DNA of 53,520 nucleotides from Myxococcales bacterium (GTDB lineage Bacteria; Myxococcota_A; Polyangia; Polyangiales; Ga0077539). Positions within the stretch are counted from its first letter, which is position 1. Each line of letters starts with the position of its first letter. Positions 42,487 through 53,412 of the stretch are shown here, one piece after another. The notes beneath the pieces are model-generated. The model worked only from the letters and a program-made list of their open reading frames with translations, was not told the origin of the DNA and ran no database searches. The stretch is taken from assembly GCA_030652255.1 (NCBI GenBank), contig JAUSAZ010000182.1, positions 1-53,520 of the forward strand, in the 5' to 3' direction. A program made the position numbers and the translations under genes.

Positions 42487-43155
42487 TCAGAAGCGCCCGC
42501 CCAGGCTCAGCGCGCCGCCGCCCGGCAGCGCGCGCGCGTCGACGAAGTACGTCGCCGGCCGCGGGGCCTCCCGCGCGAAGTACAGCACCGTCGCGAGCAC
42601 CCCGAGCGCGACGCCCCCGGAGACGAAGCCCACCGCCACCGCGTCGTTGCCCCCGGTCGGATCGGTCACGAACCACGTGACCCCCAGCGCCGCGCCCGCG
42701 AGCGCCGCGCCCGTCGTCACGAAGAACACCCCGTCGGCGTTGCCGCGCCGCGGGCGCAGCGCTGCCAGCTCGCCGCGGGCGCCGCGCAGCCGCACGACGA
42801 TACGCTCGGTGCGGGCGCGCTCGGCGGGGTCGTCGACGCGCGCGAGGTAGCCCTGGTACGCGGCGAGGGCGAGGTCGATCTCCCCGAGGCGCTCTCGCAC
42901 CACGCCCAGGTTGAACCACAGGTTGGTGCCCGCCGGGTCGAGCGCCAGCGCGGCGTCGAGGAGCACCGCGGCGTGGCGGTAGCGCCCGGCGGCGTACGCG
43001 GCGCGCGCGGCGTTGTACTGGGCCTGCGCGGGGGCCGACACCTCCCGGGGCTCGAAGCTGGCCCTTCCGTCGGCCGAGGGCTGCGCGCGGGCGCTCAGCG
43101 GTGCGAGCGTGCACGCCAGCCCCAACACCCACCCTGCTCCGCCCGGCGATCGCAC
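42487..43155 (-). CDS. secreted TPR-like protein
   Basis: The 222-aa protein starts with a GTG at 43155 and a signal peptide (WVLGLACTLAPLSARAQ). Its centre is a helical repeat region (AAYAAGRYRHAAVLLDAALALDP, NLGVVRERLGEIDLALAAYQGYL), as in tetratricopeptide repeats. The C-terminal part has two hydrophobic segments (GVFFVTTGAALAGAALGVTWFV and VAVGFVSGGVALGVLATVLYF), so it is probably membrane-anchored. The longer frame starting at 43212 would run over the divergent SppA-like gene and lacks a sensible signal, so I reject it. It shares a 47-bp intergenic region with that gene. Confidence 0.75.
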   Translation of the reverse strand: MRSPGGAGWVLGLACTLAPLSARAQPSADGRASFEPREVSAPAQAQYNAARAAYAAGRYRHAAVLLDAALALDPAGTNLWFNLGVVRERLGEIDLALAAYQGYLARVDDPAERARTERIVVRLRGARGELAALRPRRGNADGVFFVTTGAALAGAALGVTWFVTDPTGGNDAVAVGFVSGGVALGVLATVLYFAREAPRPATYFVDARALPGGGALSLGGRF

Positions 43156-43202
43156 CGCGGCGGAACATAACCCCGGCGCGCCGGGCGGTGTACGGTCTTC
43201 GC

Positions 43203-45704
43203 GTGAAGGCACGTCGGTACGGGATGGTCGGGTTGGCGCTGGCGGCGGCCGCGCGGAGCGCAGCGGCGCAGGGCCTGGGCGACGAGGTGGTGGCCCCCGG
43301 GGCGACCGTGGCCGCGGTGAGCGGCGCCGAGGCCGCGCGGGTCAACCCCGCGGGCATCGGCCTGGGGCGCAGCTGGTCGGCGCGGATCACCCACACCGAG
43401 GAGGTGGCCCGCGGCGGGACGGCGCTCAACAGCACGGCGGCCGCGTGGGCGACGCCGCTGCCCTTCGGCTTCGGGGTGTCCGTGGGCGCGACCTTCGCGC
43501 GGCCCGACGCCTTCGCCGTGGGATCTGGCGCGCGCCTGGGGATGTGGGGCTCCGTCGACCTCGGGCTCGCGTGGTCGCTCGACCGTCGGCTCTCCATGGG
43601 AATACGCACCCGGGTATTCGCGGGCAACGGGAGCGGGGCGGGCTCGGCCGCGGAGACCGTCGACGGGCGCGTGGCGGTGGACGCCGGGGCCCTCTGGCGG
43701 CCGTCGTCCTACGGGGCCTTCGGCGTGGTGATGCGCGGCGTGACGGGCCCGCAGAACCTCGCGCTCGGCCTCGACCGCAGCGTGGTGGCGGGCCTCGCGG
43801 TGCGCCCCGTGGGCACCGACGCGTGGACCCTCGGCATCGACGGCTCGTGGGCCCAGCAGGGCAACCTCCAGGCGCGGGCAGGCACCCGCCTCGCCATTCC
43901 GCACGTGGGCTTCGCGCGCGCCGAGGCGGTGTGGGACTTCGGCCTCGACGCGTGGCGCGCGGGCGTCGGGCTCGAGCTGGTGTGGGGGCGCTACAGCGCC
44001 GGCGGCGGGGCCTTCTTCCGCAGCGACGACGCGGCGGGCTGGTACGCCAGCGCCGGGCTCGACGGCGACCGCGGGGCGGTGTCGCTCCCGACGCCGGGCG
44101 TGGCGGTGACGGTGGATCTCACCAGCGGCCCCGGGGCGCGGGCGATGGCGCGGCTGCTCCTGCGGCTCGAGCGCCTCTCTCGCGACCCGTCGGTGCGGGG
44201 GGTGATGTTCGCGCCGCGGGCCGAGGTCGGCGGGCTGGCGCACGCGGAGGAGCTCCGCGAGGCCTTCGCGCTGCTGCGCCGCCGGGGAAAGCGGGTGGCG
44301 TGTCACCTCACCGACGCGAGCGCGAGCACCTGGTACGCGTGCGCGGGCGTCGACCGGGTGAGCCTCGACCCGGCGGGCGGCGTGCGGCTCCAGGGCCTGC
44401 GGTCGATGCGGTACTTCCTCGGCCCGGCGCTGTGGTCCATCGGGGTGCGCACGGACTTCGTGCGCATCGGCGACTGGAAGAGCGCCGCGGAGCAGTTCAC
44501 CCGCGCGGAGAGCACCGGGCCGGCGCGCGCCCAGGAGGAGCAGATCCTCGACGACACGATGGCCACCCTCGCGGCGGGCATCGGGGCGTCGCGCTCCCTC
44601 GACGCGGCGGCCTCCCGGGCGCTCGTCACGGGCGGCCCCTACACGGCGCGCGAGGCGAGGTCGCGCGGGATGGTCGACGCGGTGGCGACCCGCGAGTCGG
44701 CCGAGCGGTCCTTCGCCAACACCCTGGGCGCGAGCCGGGTGGACGCGGACGACTACGGCCCGACGCGCTCCCGGCGCTGGGGGGCCGGGCGCGGCGTGGC
44801 GATCATCCACGTCGACGGCGACATCGTGGAGGGCGAGAGCCAGGAGATCCCCGTGGTGGGGATGCGCCTCGCGGGCGAGCGCACGCTCATCGAGGCCATC
44901 GAGGCCGCGGCGGCGTCGCCCAACGTGGGGGCCATCGTGCTGCGCGTGGACTCCCCCGGCGGCAGCGCGCTGGCGAGCGACCTGGTGTGGCGCGCGGTGG
45001 CCCAGGCCAACCGGCGCAAGCCCGTGGTGGCGTCCTTCGGGCGCATCGCGGCCTCGGGCGGGTACTACATCGGCGCGGCGGCGCGGGAGATCGTCGCCGA
45101 CCCGTCGACGCTCACCGGCTCCATCGGGATCTTCTACGGCAAGGCCGACGTGGCGGGCCTGCTCTCGCGGCTGCACGTCGGCGTCGAGCTCACCCGCCGC
45201 GGCGAGCGCGCGGACATGGACAGCCTGTTTCGCCCCTACACCCCCGAGGAGCGGCGCTTCCTGGCGACGAAGATCGGGGAGTTCTACGGGCTCTTCCTCC
45301 AGCGGGTGGCGACCGGGCGGCGCCGCACGACGGCGCAGATCGACGCCGTGGGCGAAGGGCGGGTGTACCTCGGCGCGCGGGCGCACACGCTGGGCCTCGT
45401 CGACCGCGAGGGCGGCCTGCTCACGGCCCTGCGCCGGGCGCGCGCCCTGGCCGGCCTCGCCGACGACTGCGACGTGCTCGAGCTGCCGGCGGAGTCGGGC
45501 GGGTTGCTGCGCACCATCGCGCAGCTCCTGGTGACCGAGGCGCCAGGCAGCGGCGGGCCGAGCGCGACGGACGCCGTGGTGTCGATGCTGCTGGGGGGGA
45601 GCGAGTCGCTGGCGGTGTTGCGGTGGATGCTGACGGTGACGTCCCGCAGCGGCTCGCCGATGGCGATGGTGGAGTGGCCGCTCGCGGGGGTGGTGGGGGA
45701 GTGA
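43203..45704 (+). CDS. SppA-type (S49) protease fused to outer-membrane-like N-terminal domain
   Basis: The 833-aa protein begins with a signal peptide (MKARRYGMVGLALAAAARSAAAQ; ATG start also possible at 43224). Residues of about 30-310 are strand-rich, with AEAARVNPAGIGLGRSW and GWYASAGLDGDRG, like outer-membrane beta-barrel or porin-like proteins. The remainder is a tandem S49 peptidase: the catalytic lysine lies in DWKSAAEQFTR (Lys426) and the serine in ASGGYYIGA (Ser618), plus DSPGGSALASDL. These are the signature positions of SppA 67-kDa-type enzymes. Family members degrade signal peptides in the membrane, but the extra N-terminal domain is not usual. The next gene converges. Confidence 0.85.
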   Translation: MKARRYGMVGLALAAAARSAAAQGLGDEVVAPGATVAAVSGAEAARVNPAGIGLGRSWSARITHTEEVARGGTALNSTAAAWATPLPFGFGVSVGATFARPDAFAVGSGARLGMWGSVDLGLAWSLDRRLSMGIRTRVFAGNGSGAGSAAETVDGRVAVDAGALWRPSSYGAFGVVMRGVTGPQNLALGLDRSVVAGLAVRPVGTDAWTLGIDGSWAQQGNLQARAGTRLAIPHVGFARAEAVWDFGLDAWRAGVGLELVWGRYSAGGGAFFRSDDAAGWYASAGLDGDRGAVSLPTPGVAVTVDLTSGPGARAMARLLLRLERLSRDPSVRGVMFAPRAEVGGLAHAEELREAFALLRRRGKRVACHLTDASASTWYACAGVDRVSLDPAGGVRLQGLRSMRYFLGPALWSIGVRTDFVRIGDWKSAAEQFTRAESTGPARAQEEQILDDTMATLAAGIGASRSLDAAASRALVTGGPYTAREARSRGMVDAVATRESAERSFANTLGASRVDADDYGPTRSRRWGAGRGVAIIHVDGDIVEGESQEIPVVGMRLAGERTLIEAIEAAAASPNVGAIVLRVDSPGGSALASDLVWRAVAQANRRKPVVASFGRIAASGGYYIGAAAREIVADPSTLTGSIGIFYGKADVAGLLSRLHVGVELTRRGERADMDSLFRPYTPEERRFLATKIGEFYGLFLQRVATGRRRTTAQIDAVGEGRVYLGARAHTLGLVDREGGLLTALRRARALAGLADDCDVLELPAESGGLLRTIAQLLVTEAPGSGGPSATDAVVSMLLGGSESLAVLRWMLTVTSRSGSPMAMVEWPLAGVVGE

Positions 45705-45707
45705 AGC

Positions 45708-47414
45708 CTACGCCGACAGCTCGACCCGCAGCGCGCGCCGCCGCGGGTGCGTCTCCCGGGCCCAGGCCACCCAGGCCTTGGACTCCGCCCCGCCGAGGGC
45801 CTGCATCCGCCGGATGAAGCCCGCCGCCTCGCGGTAGCGCGCCCGCTCGCCCGTCGCGATGAGCGCCTCGACGTGCGCCGACCAGATCGTCATGGCCACC
45901 GCGGGCCTCGCCGCCGCCGCCGCCGCCTCGGCCACCGTCAGCCGCGCGCCGGACACCACCGGGTGCGCCGCGCTCGCCACCGTCGCCTCCCCCCGGGTGC
46001 AGAGCTCCGCGGCCTCGAGCTCGCCCATCGCCAGCAGCAGCCGCACCGCCTCGGGCCGCCGCCCGCCGCGCGCCGCCAGGGCCGCCGCGAGGCGCGACTG
46101 CAGCGCCGCCCGCTCGGCCTCCGGGGTCTCGTCGCGCAGCGCCTCCCAGCGCGCCACGCTCGGGAACATCCCCAGCATCTCCTCGGTGCTCGCCCGCGCC
46201 GCCGCCGCGTCGCCCCGCGCCCGGCACCGCATCGCCCACCAGGTGAACAGCGCCTCGCACGGCTCCGCCTCCAGGCGAGCGCGCACCGCCGCGTCGAGCT
46301 CGGCCCCGACGCCCCAGCGCGCGAGCAGCCCCGCCACCGCGGGCAGCGCCGCCGTCGGGCACTCCCACGCCGCGGCCACCGCCTCGTCGCGCCGGCCGTG
46401 CACCAGCAGCGCGTCGACCAGCTCGGCCCATCGGCCCAGCGAGCGCAGGCCCCGCAGCACCTCGTCGAGGTCGAGGCCCTCGCGCAGCAGCTCGAAGAGC
46501 AGCGCCCCGAAGGGCATCGTCGCCCAGGCCAGCGGGTCATTCGCCGCGAAGCCCTCGCGCGCCGCGCGATCGAAGATCCACCCCGCGACCATCGCCCGCT
46601 CGGCCTCGTCGGCGTAGCGCAGGATCGCCTCGGGCACCTCCTCCGCCGCCCCCACGTCACTGCACGCCATGTCCCCTTGGGCCACCGACCACAGCGCCGT
46701 CAGCACCTCGCGCCGCACGTCCGCGTCCTTCGCCCGCGCGAGCGCCGCCGTGAGCCCCCGCGCCGCGTCGACCACCAGCGCCCGCAGGGCCCCGTCGCCG
46801 TCCTGCCCCGCCACCGCCGCGTAGCCCTCCAGCACGCCCTCGCCGAGGCCCCGGTACGCCTCCGTGGCGCCCCGCAGGTCGCCCGCCAGGAGCAGCGCCT
46901 CGGCCCGCGCGCGCAGCGCCGAGAGCTCCCACGCGATGGCCCCGGCCGCGCCCCACGCGGTGCCGTGCCGCCGCATCGCCGACCGCGTCCGCTCGCCGCT
47001 GTGGGCCACGGGCATGGCGACCCGCTCGAGCCACGGCGCGAGGGCCACCATCTCCTCGACGAGCGTGGCGAGGGACTCCGTCGAGCGCCGCCGCAGCGAC
47101 GCACCCACCCCGCTCGCGTCGTGGAAGCTCCACGGCCGCGCCGCGTAGGTCATCAGCACCGCCGCGACGTGCTTGCACCGCCCCGCGGAGCCCGCCGCGC
47201 AACCGCAGCGCGCCCGCGCGACCCTCGCGCCGTCGCCCGAGAGGGTGACCTCGACCGGGTACGCCGGCCGGTCGCCGCCCTCACAGCACGCCCGCAGCGC
47301 CCGCCCCGCGCGCCGCGCGTCGAACACCCCGTCGCGCCCGCAGAGGGCCTCCGCCTTCGCGCGCACGGCCTCGCTGAAGCCCTCGAACCAACCCGTCGTC
47401 GTCGTGCTGTCCAT
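45708..47414 (-). CDS. SWIM zinc-finger protein with helical repeats
   Basis: The 568-aa protein has a SWIM zinc finger CGCAAGSAGRCKHVAAVLM near residues 68-86 (C-x-C...C-x-H) after a short N-terminal region (GWFEGFSEAV). The rest is rich in Ala, Leu and Arg helices, probably alpha-solenoid, with no enzyme motif I recognise. SWIM fingers bind DNA or proteins and often accompany SNF2 helicases, but no helicase is nearby. The gene starts 33 bp from the next; the neighbouring alpha/beta hydrolase is downstream of an independent region. Function unknown. Confidence 0.82.
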   Translation of the reverse strand: MDSTTTTGWFEGFSEAVRAKAEALCGRDGVFDARRAGRALRACCEGGDRPAYPVEVTLSGDGARVARARCGCAAGSAGRCKHVAAVLMTYAARPWSFHDASGVGASLRRRSTESLATLVEEMVALAPWLERVAMPVAHSGERTRSAMRRHGTAWGAAGAIAWELSALRARAEALLLAGDLRGATEAYRGLGEGVLEGYAAVAGQDGDGALRALVVDAARGLTAALARAKDADVRREVLTALWSVAQGDMACSDVGAAEEVPEAILRYADEAERAMVAGWIFDRAAREGFAANDPLAWATMPFGALLFELLREGLDLDEVLRGLRSLGRWAELVDALLVHGRRDEAVAAAWECPTAALPAVAGLLARWGVGAELDAAVRARLEAEPCEALFTWWAMRCRARGDAAAARASTEEMLGMFPSVARWEALRDETPEAERAALQSRLAAALAARGGRRPEAVRLLLAMGELEAAELCTRGEATVASAAHPVVSGARLTVAEAAAAAARPAVAMTIWSAHVEALIATGERARYREAAGFIRRMQALGGAESKAWVAWARETHPRRRALRVELSA

Positions 47415-47480
47415 GCGTCCAACGTATCCCTCGCGCGCCCGCGCACAAGGGTGGGCTGGACATACCCTGTCACATCAAAT

Positions 47481-48374
47481 TCACCAGCGCGCGCGCTGCT
47501 TGAGGAAGCGCCGCGCGGCCGGGACGACCACCTCCGGGCGCTCGAGGAGCACGAAGTGCGAGGCCCTCCGGAGGTGGATGGCCTCGGCGTCGGGGAGGCG
47601 CCGCGCGATGACGTGGGACTGGTACGGCGGGGTGAGCCAGTCCCAGGCGCCGGAGACCACGAGGGCGGGGACGTGGATGTCGCGCAGGTGGTGGAGCACC
47701 GAGTGGGCGTCGAGCTCCTGGAAGAGCCGGAGGTAGTTGGGGAAGGTGCGCGGGTCGAACACCTCGCGCATGTAGCGCTCCATCATCGGGGTCATCTGCG
47801 CGGGGCGGGCGCGGGAGACCAGCCAGAAGAGGGCCGCGGCGGGCATCACGGCGCGGGGGGCGCCGTACTCGATGGCGCGGGCGAGCTGCGGCCGGTCGGC
47901 GACGGTCTCGACGACGGCGTTGAGCCACGCGCCCGCGAAGGGGAAGCGCATGAAGGGCTGCAGGCCCGACGAGAAGACGTGGCCGTAGGTGCCGTTCATC
48001 AGCAGCATCCCGGCGACGCGCTCGGGGTACATCGACGCGGCCTCCAGGGTGACCTGCACGCCCATGCTCCAGCCACAGAAGACGGCGCGCGACACGCCCT
48101 CGGCGTCGAGTATGGCGATGGCGTCGTCGGCGTGGTCGGTGATGCTGAGGTGCGCGTGGCGGGTGGGCGGCGTCGAGTCGAAGAGGCCGCGGTAGTCCCA
48201 GGTGATGATGCGGTAGTCGTCGGCGAAGGCGTCGACGAGGGGCTGCCAGGTGTAGAGCCGCCCGCCGAGGCCGTTGGCGAGGAGCAGCACCCGCTCGCCG
48301 CGCCCGGTGACGGTGTACGCGACGCGGGCGCCGTGGCGGGTCTCGATGTACCTGGTGGGGGATTCGTCGGGCAT
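47481..48374 (-). CDS. alpha/beta-hydrolase fold protein
   Basis: The 297-aa protein has the hydrolase core: VLLLANGLGGRLYTW with the oxyanion region, DYRGLFDSTPP, the nucleophile elbow FCGWSMGVQVTLE with Ser, VVSGAWDWLTPP with the probable Asp, and RASHFVLLERP with the His. It looks like an esterase or epoxide-type hydrolase. The substrate is unknown. It lies between the SWIM gene and a VWA lipoprotein on the same strand. Confidence 0.85.
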   Translation of the reverse strand: MPDESPTRYIETRHGARVAYTVTGRGERVLLLANGLGGRLYTWQPLVDAFADDYRIITWDYRGLFDSTPPTRHAHLSITDHADDAIAILDAEGVSRAVFCGWSMGVQVTLEAASMYPERVAGMLLMNGTYGHVFSSGLQPFMRFPFAGAWLNAVVETVADRPQLARAIEYGAPRAVMPAAALFWLVSRARPAQMTPMMERYMREVFDPRTFPNYLRLFQELDAHSVLHHLRDIHVPALVVSGAWDWLTPPYQSHVIARRLPDAEAIHLRRASHFVLLERPEVVVPAARRFLKQRARW

Positions 48375-48416
48375 CGACGCGCACGGTAGCGCAGCCGACG
48401 AGGGGAGGGAGAAGAC

Positions 48417-50252
48417 TTAGCGGCCGGCGTCAGCCGTGGTGCTGGTGTTGTCCGACTGCACGCACTCGATGGTCGCCTCGGCGCCCGTCGGGACGGAGTC
48501 GCCGTCGGTGAAGGAGATGCGCTGGGTGCAGCTCGGGTTCGCCGGGTCGACGGTGGTGTCGTAGAAGAAGCCGTGCGAGCCGGCCGGGGCGGGCATGCCC
48601 GGGATGACCGCGACCTGGCTCACGAGGCAGACCGCGCGGCCCCCCTCGGTGGCGGCGGCGCCCGGGGCGCGGCGGCGGCCGTGGGCGGCGGTGCACCACT
48701 CGGCGGGGTTGATGGTGGTGGGGAGCTTCTCACGCACCTCGCAGCCCACGCTGATGGCGTTGGCGCCGGCAGGGGTACGCGGGTCGCAGTTCGGACCCGT
48801 GGAGCAGCCCAGCGGGCGGCCGGTGGCGTCGCAGCAGGTGGGGCGGTTGGTGGCGAGCACGCGCGGCAGGCAGCGGCCCGTGAGGCGCTGCTGGATGCGC
48901 TGCACGATCTGCTCGAGCGCCTGGGTGTAGTCGTTGCGGCAGATGGAGCTGACCGAGCCGTTGTTGTAGGTGGTCTGGAAGCGCCTGGCGATCTCGACGA
49001 TGCGGCGCGACGGGAGCGCGAAGTACTGCACCGCCGTGTCACACGGGGGGCGCATCGGGTCGTAGGAGCTGCCCTCGCGGCGGCACGCGGGCACGACGCG
49101 GGTGGAGCAGCTCGGGTCCATGTTGCGCTGGCGCATCGAGACGGGCCCCTCGGGGGACATCGTCGTGAGGCCGTCGGAGCCGTCGGGCATGCGGCCGAGG
49201 AGGGCGTCGTAGTCGGTCTGCCCGCTGGGGGTCTGCGGCAGGGTGATGGGCACGCCGGTGATGGCCGCGAAGATGACGTTCTCCGGGCGGTTGGGCTTGA
49301 GCGAGGTGAAGCCGCGGTTGGGCACGCGCGGGTTCATGTAGCGGTCGAGGTTCCAGGTCGGGTCCTGCATCGAGCCCGGCTGGTACATGTAGAAGCGGAG
49401 GTTGAGGTCGGTGCTGGCCCACGCGGCGCTGGTGCTGTCGAAGACGCCGATGCCGTCGGTGCAGGGCACGCCCGTCTCGGCGTAGCGGCAGTCGCGCACC
49501 GAGCCGTCCTCCTCGTCGGAGACGATCACGATGGCGAGCACGGCGTTGGGGCGCACGAAGCCCGCGTTGGGGTCCATGTTGCCCGCCTGCTCGCGGGGGT
49601 TGTGCACCACCAGCGCGCGGTAGGCCGCCTCGAGCTGCTGCTCGAGACCGCAGCCGCCCGTGGAGAGGTACGCGTTGCAGACGAAGTCGTCGCGGAACTC
49701 CGCCGGGTTGGTGGTGGCCGCGTCGAAGGTGAGGAAGCTCGGAAACTGGTCCGAGCTGTTCATGCAGCGGGCCGGGCGGGCGCCCGCGGGCGCCGTGGTC
49801 CACGGCTGGTGCGAGCGCAGCGCCTGGCCGTTGCGGATGGGGTTGAGCAGGCCGTCGTCGCCGATGTCGCTGTTGGCGGAGCACGAGGGCACGGTGCTGC
49901 CGGGGGTGCCGAGGTCGGACGAGATGACCCCCACGTGCAGGCTCTTCACCGGGGGGTAGTCCGGCACCATGTCCATGTTGGCGTCCGGGGGCGACACCAG
50001 CTGGTTGATGAGCGTCGCGAAGTTGCGCGACAGGTTGGCCTGGTTCGCCGCCATCGAGTTGGAGTTGTCGATCTCGAACAGGATGTCGACCGAGTCGACG
50101 GCGTTGTTCTGGATCGCCAGGCTCACGCCCGACTGGAGCCGCGTGTCAGGCGCGGCCACCGGGCGGTCGAGACAGCCCTGACCGAGGAGGCCCAGCATCG
50201 CGACGGCCACGCCGCTGCGCATCGCACCGCGAAGACGAATGGAATGGGACAT
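48417..50252 (-). CDS. VWA-like lipoprotein
   Basis: The 611-aa protein starts at the ATG at 50252, with AAGGAG 12 bp upstream; the signal peptide ends LGLLGQGCLD, giving a lipid-modified Cys. Residues of about 45-60 (VDILFEIDNSNSMAANQ) carry a MIDAS-like D-x-S/N-x-S site of a von Willebrand A domain; the following LHVGVISSDLG and VLAIVIVSDEEDGS support this fold. Many cysteines in the C-terminal half (CSTRVVPACR, CDATGRPLGCS) suggest a disulphide-rich surface. Longer upstream starts give no signal peptide. It may bind ligands in a metal-dependent way, as VWA domains do; function unknown. Confidence 0.85.
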   Translation of the reverse strand: MSHSIRLRGAMRSGVAVAMLGLLGQGCLDRPVAAPDTRLQSGVSLAIQNNAVDSVDILFEIDNSNSMAANQANLSRNFATLINQLVSPPDANMDMVPDYPPVKSLHVGVISSDLGTPGSTVPSCSANSDIGDDGLLNPIRNGQALRSHQPWTTAPAGARPARCMNSSDQFPSFLTFDAATTNPAEFRDDFVCNAYLSTGGCGLEQQLEAAYRALVVHNPREQAGNMDPNAGFVRPNAVLAIVIVSDEEDGSVRDCRYAETGVPCTDGIGVFDSTSAAWASTDLNLRFYMYQPGSMQDPTWNLDRYMNPRVPNRGFTSLKPNRPENVIFAAITGVPITLPQTPSGQTDYDALLGRMPDGSDGLTTMSPEGPVSMRQRNMDPSCSTRVVPACRREGSSYDPMRPPCDTAVQYFALPSRRIVEIARRFQTTYNNGSVSSICRNDYTQALEQIVQRIQQRLTGRCLPRVLATNRPTCCDATGRPLGCSTGPNCDPRTPAGANAISVGCEVREKLPTTINPAEWCTAAHGRRRAPGAAATEGGRAVCLVSQVAVIPGMPAPAGSHGFFYDTTVDPANPSCTQRISFTDGDSVPTGAEATIECVQSDNTSTTADAGR

Positions 50253-50572
50253 GGAACGCACTGCTCCTTGAGCGAAGAAACCAGGGACACCCTGCGCAGC
50301 CGCGAACCATACAGACAGCCGCGCACCACAGCAATCCCAGACACACTCGCCGTTGTGACCGGTGCTCTTTCCCTGAGCAACCCAGGGGCCATCGACGCGC
50401 AGCGCGCCCACTGCTCCCTTCTCCGCACGATCGCCCCGTCGGGCTCGGCGGAGGTGGCAACCGGGGTTGGCGCCGCCCTGTCCGAATTGTCGCCCGGTCG
50501 AGTCTGCGGTGCTTGCTTGTCGCCCGGTGGATGCGGAACCCTACGCCCGATGCCTTGCGGAGCGATGGTTCG
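50253..50572. other. 320-bp intergenic region between divergent genes
   Basis: I see no gene. A GG...GG sequence at 50455-50472 resembles a sigma-54 promoter but the spacing is off by one base (see rejected items). Nothing else stands out except the ribosome site AAGGAG for the lipoprotein. Confidence 0.5.
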
Positions 50573-51926
<1,354 letters not shown>

Positions 51927-51934
<8 letters not shown>

Positions 51935-52430
51935 AGGCGACGAGGAGGGCGTTGGCCTCGACGGTCGCGCCCACCACGGCGTGCACCTTCGCGACGACGC
52001 CGGGCCCCTTCGCCTTCACCTCGTTCTCCATCTTCATGGCCTCGACGATGACCACGGGCTGACCCGCCACGACCTCGTCGCCTTCGGCCACGAAGACCTT
52101 GATCACCCGCCCCGGCATCGGGGCCCGCACGTCGCCGCTGCGCGCCGCGCCGTCGACGCCCTTGGCCAGCCGGGCGACGCGGCTGCGCTCGCTCTCGACG
52201 TGCACGTAGGTGCGCATCCCGGAGGCCACCACGCCGAGCTGCGGGGCGCTGCCCTCGACGACCAGGTCGAGCACCCGCGCGCCGACGCGCACCGAGAGCT
52301 CCCGCTCGGAGAAGGCCACCACGTCGAGGGCCACGGGGCGGCCTCCGACGCTCGCCGCGACGGAGCCGTCCGGTCGCGTGGCGATCTCCACCTCGTGCTC
52401 GCGCCCGCCTGCCTGAACAAAATACCGCAT
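51927..52430 (-). CDS. biotin carboxyl carrier-type protein
   Basis: The 167-aa protein ends with a biotinyl-lipoyl domain: APMPGRVIKVFVAEGDEVVAGQ and the attachment motif EAMKMENEV, where the Lys carries biotin, then VHAVVGATVEANALLVAF. The N-terminal 90 residues (YFVQAGGREHEVEI) form another small beta domain and resemble the carrier part of acyl-CoA carboxylases. The carboxylase subunits are not visible in the window. Its 3' end overlaps the convergent NtrC-type gene by 8 bp. Confidence 0.9.
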
Positions 52431-52515
52431 GGATGTGCGGCGGACCCTACGCCATCCGACGCGGCGCCATCAACGCCTCGCGCCCACCCTGCGCCCATGG
52501 CACGCTGCGTCCCCG

Positions 52516-53277
52516 ATGCCATCCAGGCCACGCGCCCGCGAGACCCCCGCCGTGCTGCGCCCGGTCACCGGCTACTTCGCGCGCCGGGTCGACCCCCTGA
52601 CCAACCTCTTCCTGGTCCTGCCGCTCTTCGCCATCTACCACCTCGGGGTTCTCACCCAGATGCGGCGCAGCGGACAGGGGTTTACCTGGGTCGGTAACGG
52701 GATGGACTTCCTCACCAGCACCATCCTGGCCCTGGTGCACGGCGACATCCTGGCCTACACGGCCATCGCCTCGGGGGTGACGGTGCTGCTCGGGCTGCTC
52801 ATCCTGCGCGCCCGCCGGCAGTCCAGCCTGCACCCTCGGCTCTTCATCCCGGTGCTCATGGAGAGCACCGTCTACGCGATCATCGTGGCCTCCGTCATCG
52901 GCGCCATCGTCGGCGCCTTCGGCCTCGGGGTGCTCGACCAGGAGGGCCTCCCCGCGCAGATCATCGCCTCCGCCGGCGCGGGCCTGCACGAGGAGCTCGT
53001 CTTCCGCATGGGGCTCTTCTCGGGCCTCGGCTACCTGCTCTCGCGGCGCATGCGCCCGTGGGTCGGCTGGGCCATCGCCCTCGGCGTCTCGTCGGTGCTC
53101 TTCTCCGCGGTGCACTACCTGCCGCCGCTGGGCGACGCCTTCAGCCTGTCGAGCTTCGTCTTCCGGCTGCTCTGCGGCGTGGCCTTCGCGATCATCTTCC
53201 GCCTGCGCGGCTTCGCCATCGCCGCGTGGACGCACGCGCTCTACGACGTCTTCTACTTCATGCTCCGGCACACCTAG
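52516..53277 (+). CDS. CPBP-family intramembrane metalloprotease
   Basis: The 253-aa protein has several hydrophobic helices, and the CPBP/Abi motifs: HEELVFRMGLF (EE-x-x-x-R) near residue 159, FSAVHYLPP (F-x-x-x-H) and WTHALYDVFYF (H-x-x-x-D). These are typical of Rce1-like prenyl-protein proteases and of bacterial immunity or membrane proteases. I chose the ATG at 52516, since the preceding part lacks membrane character. It is divergent from the biotin carrier gene. The substrate is unknown. Confidence 0.9.
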   Translation: MPSRPRARETPAVLRPVTGYFARRVDPLTNLFLVLPLFAIYHLGVLTQMRRSGQGFTWVGNGMDFLTSTILALVHGDILAYTAIASGVTVLLGLLILRARRQSSLHPRLFIPVLMESTVYAIIVASVIGAIVGAFGLGVLDQEGLPAQIIASAGAGLHEELVFRMGLFSGLGYLLSRRMRPWVGWAIALGVSSVLFSAVHYLPPLGDAFSLSSFVFRLLCGVAFAIIFRLRGFAIAAWTHALYDVFYFMLRHT

Positions 53278-53412
53278 CGTCGGCCCCCTCACCGCGCTGC
53301 CGCGCGCCCTCACCCCCGCGGGGCGCTTATCGTTGCCCTCATCGTGCATAGAGCGCTTGCAGGCTGCGGCTTCCGGGCTACCCGCACAACTTCGCGCGCC
53401 CGGCAGCCGCGG

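Noticed and set aside
50455..50472. Sigma-54-like promoter before the NtrC-type gene
   Set aside because: The GG and GC pairs are not at the required distance; the downstream element is shifted by one base and has GG where GC is expected.
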